This document shows, in pieces, positions 25,323 through 25,702 of a DNA stretch of 25,702 bases. This DNA is from an uncultured Clostridium sp. (lineage in GTDB: Bacteria; Bacillota; Clostridia; Lachnospirales; Lachnospiraceae), in assembly GCA_945946715.1 (NCBI GenBank), contig CAMEWU010000004.1, positions 1 to 25,702 on the forward strand. Direction: 5' to 3'. How positions within the stretch are numbered: the stretch's first letter is position 1; every line of letters begins with the position of its first letter. Made by a program: the position numbers and the translations under genes. The notes under the pieces were generated by a model. The model was not told the origin of the DNA. It saw nothing but the letters and a program-made list of their open reading frames with translations, and did not search any database.

Positions 25323-25702
25323 TGCGGTTTGGGAACAAAGAAATCTTGGGGTTTCCTGTTATGAATTGCAAATGGAGACAAATGATATTTTGGAACAAGT
25401 GATTAATGAGTATCAGGGATTAGAGGAAAAACAATATATGGTAGCTCGGATTCCTTCTGCTCGTTATGATTTGGTACAGTATTTTCAAAGTAGTGGATTT
25501 CAATTTATTGAAGCGGCAATCACATTAAGGCATGATTTACAAAATATATCTATTCCTAGACGATTGCTACGGATTTGTGAAAAGTGCTCATGGGCGGTTA
25601 TGGATTCCAATGATATTCAACAACTGTATGAAGAAATCGAAAAAGGTATTTTTAAAACAGATCGAATCTATATCGATCCTAATTTTTCGAAGAAACAAGC
25701 GG
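25309..25702 (+). CDS. Probable GNAT-type sugar N-acetyltransferase (3' partial)
   Basis: An ATG at 25309 opens a frame running to the window edge (131 codons), overlapping the GT2 gene by 14 bases, with GGGAGAGG at 25295-25302 as ribosome site. Visible stretches are VWEQRNLGVSCYEL near the start, IPSARYDLVQYFQSSGFQFIEA at about 47-68, and TDRIYIDPNFSKKQA at the edge. Their order recalls WecD-like dTDP-amino-sugar N-acetyltransferases, where such blocks precede the acetyl-CoA-binding core. That core would lie beyond the window, so the family call is a resemblance, not proven. Context suggests modification of a sugar for surface glycosylation. Confidence 0.6.
   Translation, partial: MKIVDAVWEQRNLGVSCYELQMETNDILEQVINEYQGLEEKQYMVARIPSARYDLVQYFQSSGFQFIEAAITLRHDLQNISIPRRLLRICEKCSWAVMDSNDIQQLYEEIEKGIFKTDRIYIDPNFSKKQA

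Overview
The window looks like chromosomal DNA from a spore-forming, low-GC Clostridia, most probably a Lachnospiraceae-type organism. The reasons are an AT-rich sequence, strong AGGAGG-type ribosome binding sites, the sporulation trio spoIIGA/sigE/sigG, and an hrcA-grpE-dnaK-dnaJ operon with a CIRCE operator. The genus is an inference from protein flavour and gene order and was not tested by any search. Nearly all of it is core genome and tightly packed. No gene-free stretch exceeds 300 bases; the longest gaps are 4567-4743, 7188-7347 and 10361-10505. No tRNA, rRNA, insertion sequence, prophage or CRISPR array was seen.

Region 1 (1-4566) is the 3' part of a division and cell wall (dcw) cluster: murD (5' end outside the window), an ftsW/spoVE-type SEDS gene, ftsQ/divIB and ftsZ. 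Neither murG nor ftsA is present where they sit in Bacillus subtilis. ftsZ has its own sigma-A-like promoter and is followed by an unusually long, almost fully paired nested hairpin (4582-4662) ending in a T tract.

Region 2 (4663-7187) is the sporulation block. spoIIGA (membrane aspartic protease) and sigE (its pro-sigma-E substrate) are adjacent on the + strand. sigG (late forespore sigma factor) faces them on the - strand, so sigE and sigG converge instead of running in tandem as in B. subtilis. A candidate Spo0A box lies just upstream of spoIIGA.

Region 3 (7188-21398) starts at a promoter divergent from sigG and carries lepA and hemW. A CIRCE-controlled promoter then leads into hrcA-grpE-dnaK-dnaJ, followed closely by prmA, rsmE, an IscS/NifS-type cysteine desulfurase, thiI and mtaB. 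These genes serve protein folding, translation and ribosome modification, and sulfur delivery to tRNA. GrpE is about twice normal length because of a ~250-residue charged N-terminal extension.

Region 4 (21399-25702) begins a cell-envelope glycosylation locus: a large YfhO-family membrane protein, a GtrB/CsbB-like polyprenyl-phosphate glycosyltransferase, and the start of a probable GNAT N-acetyltransferase that runs off the right edge. This is the most accessory-like part of the window. I did not find a clear, wholly new system. The best leads are the GrpE extension, the nested hairpin after ftsZ, the inverted sigG and the truncated envelope locus.
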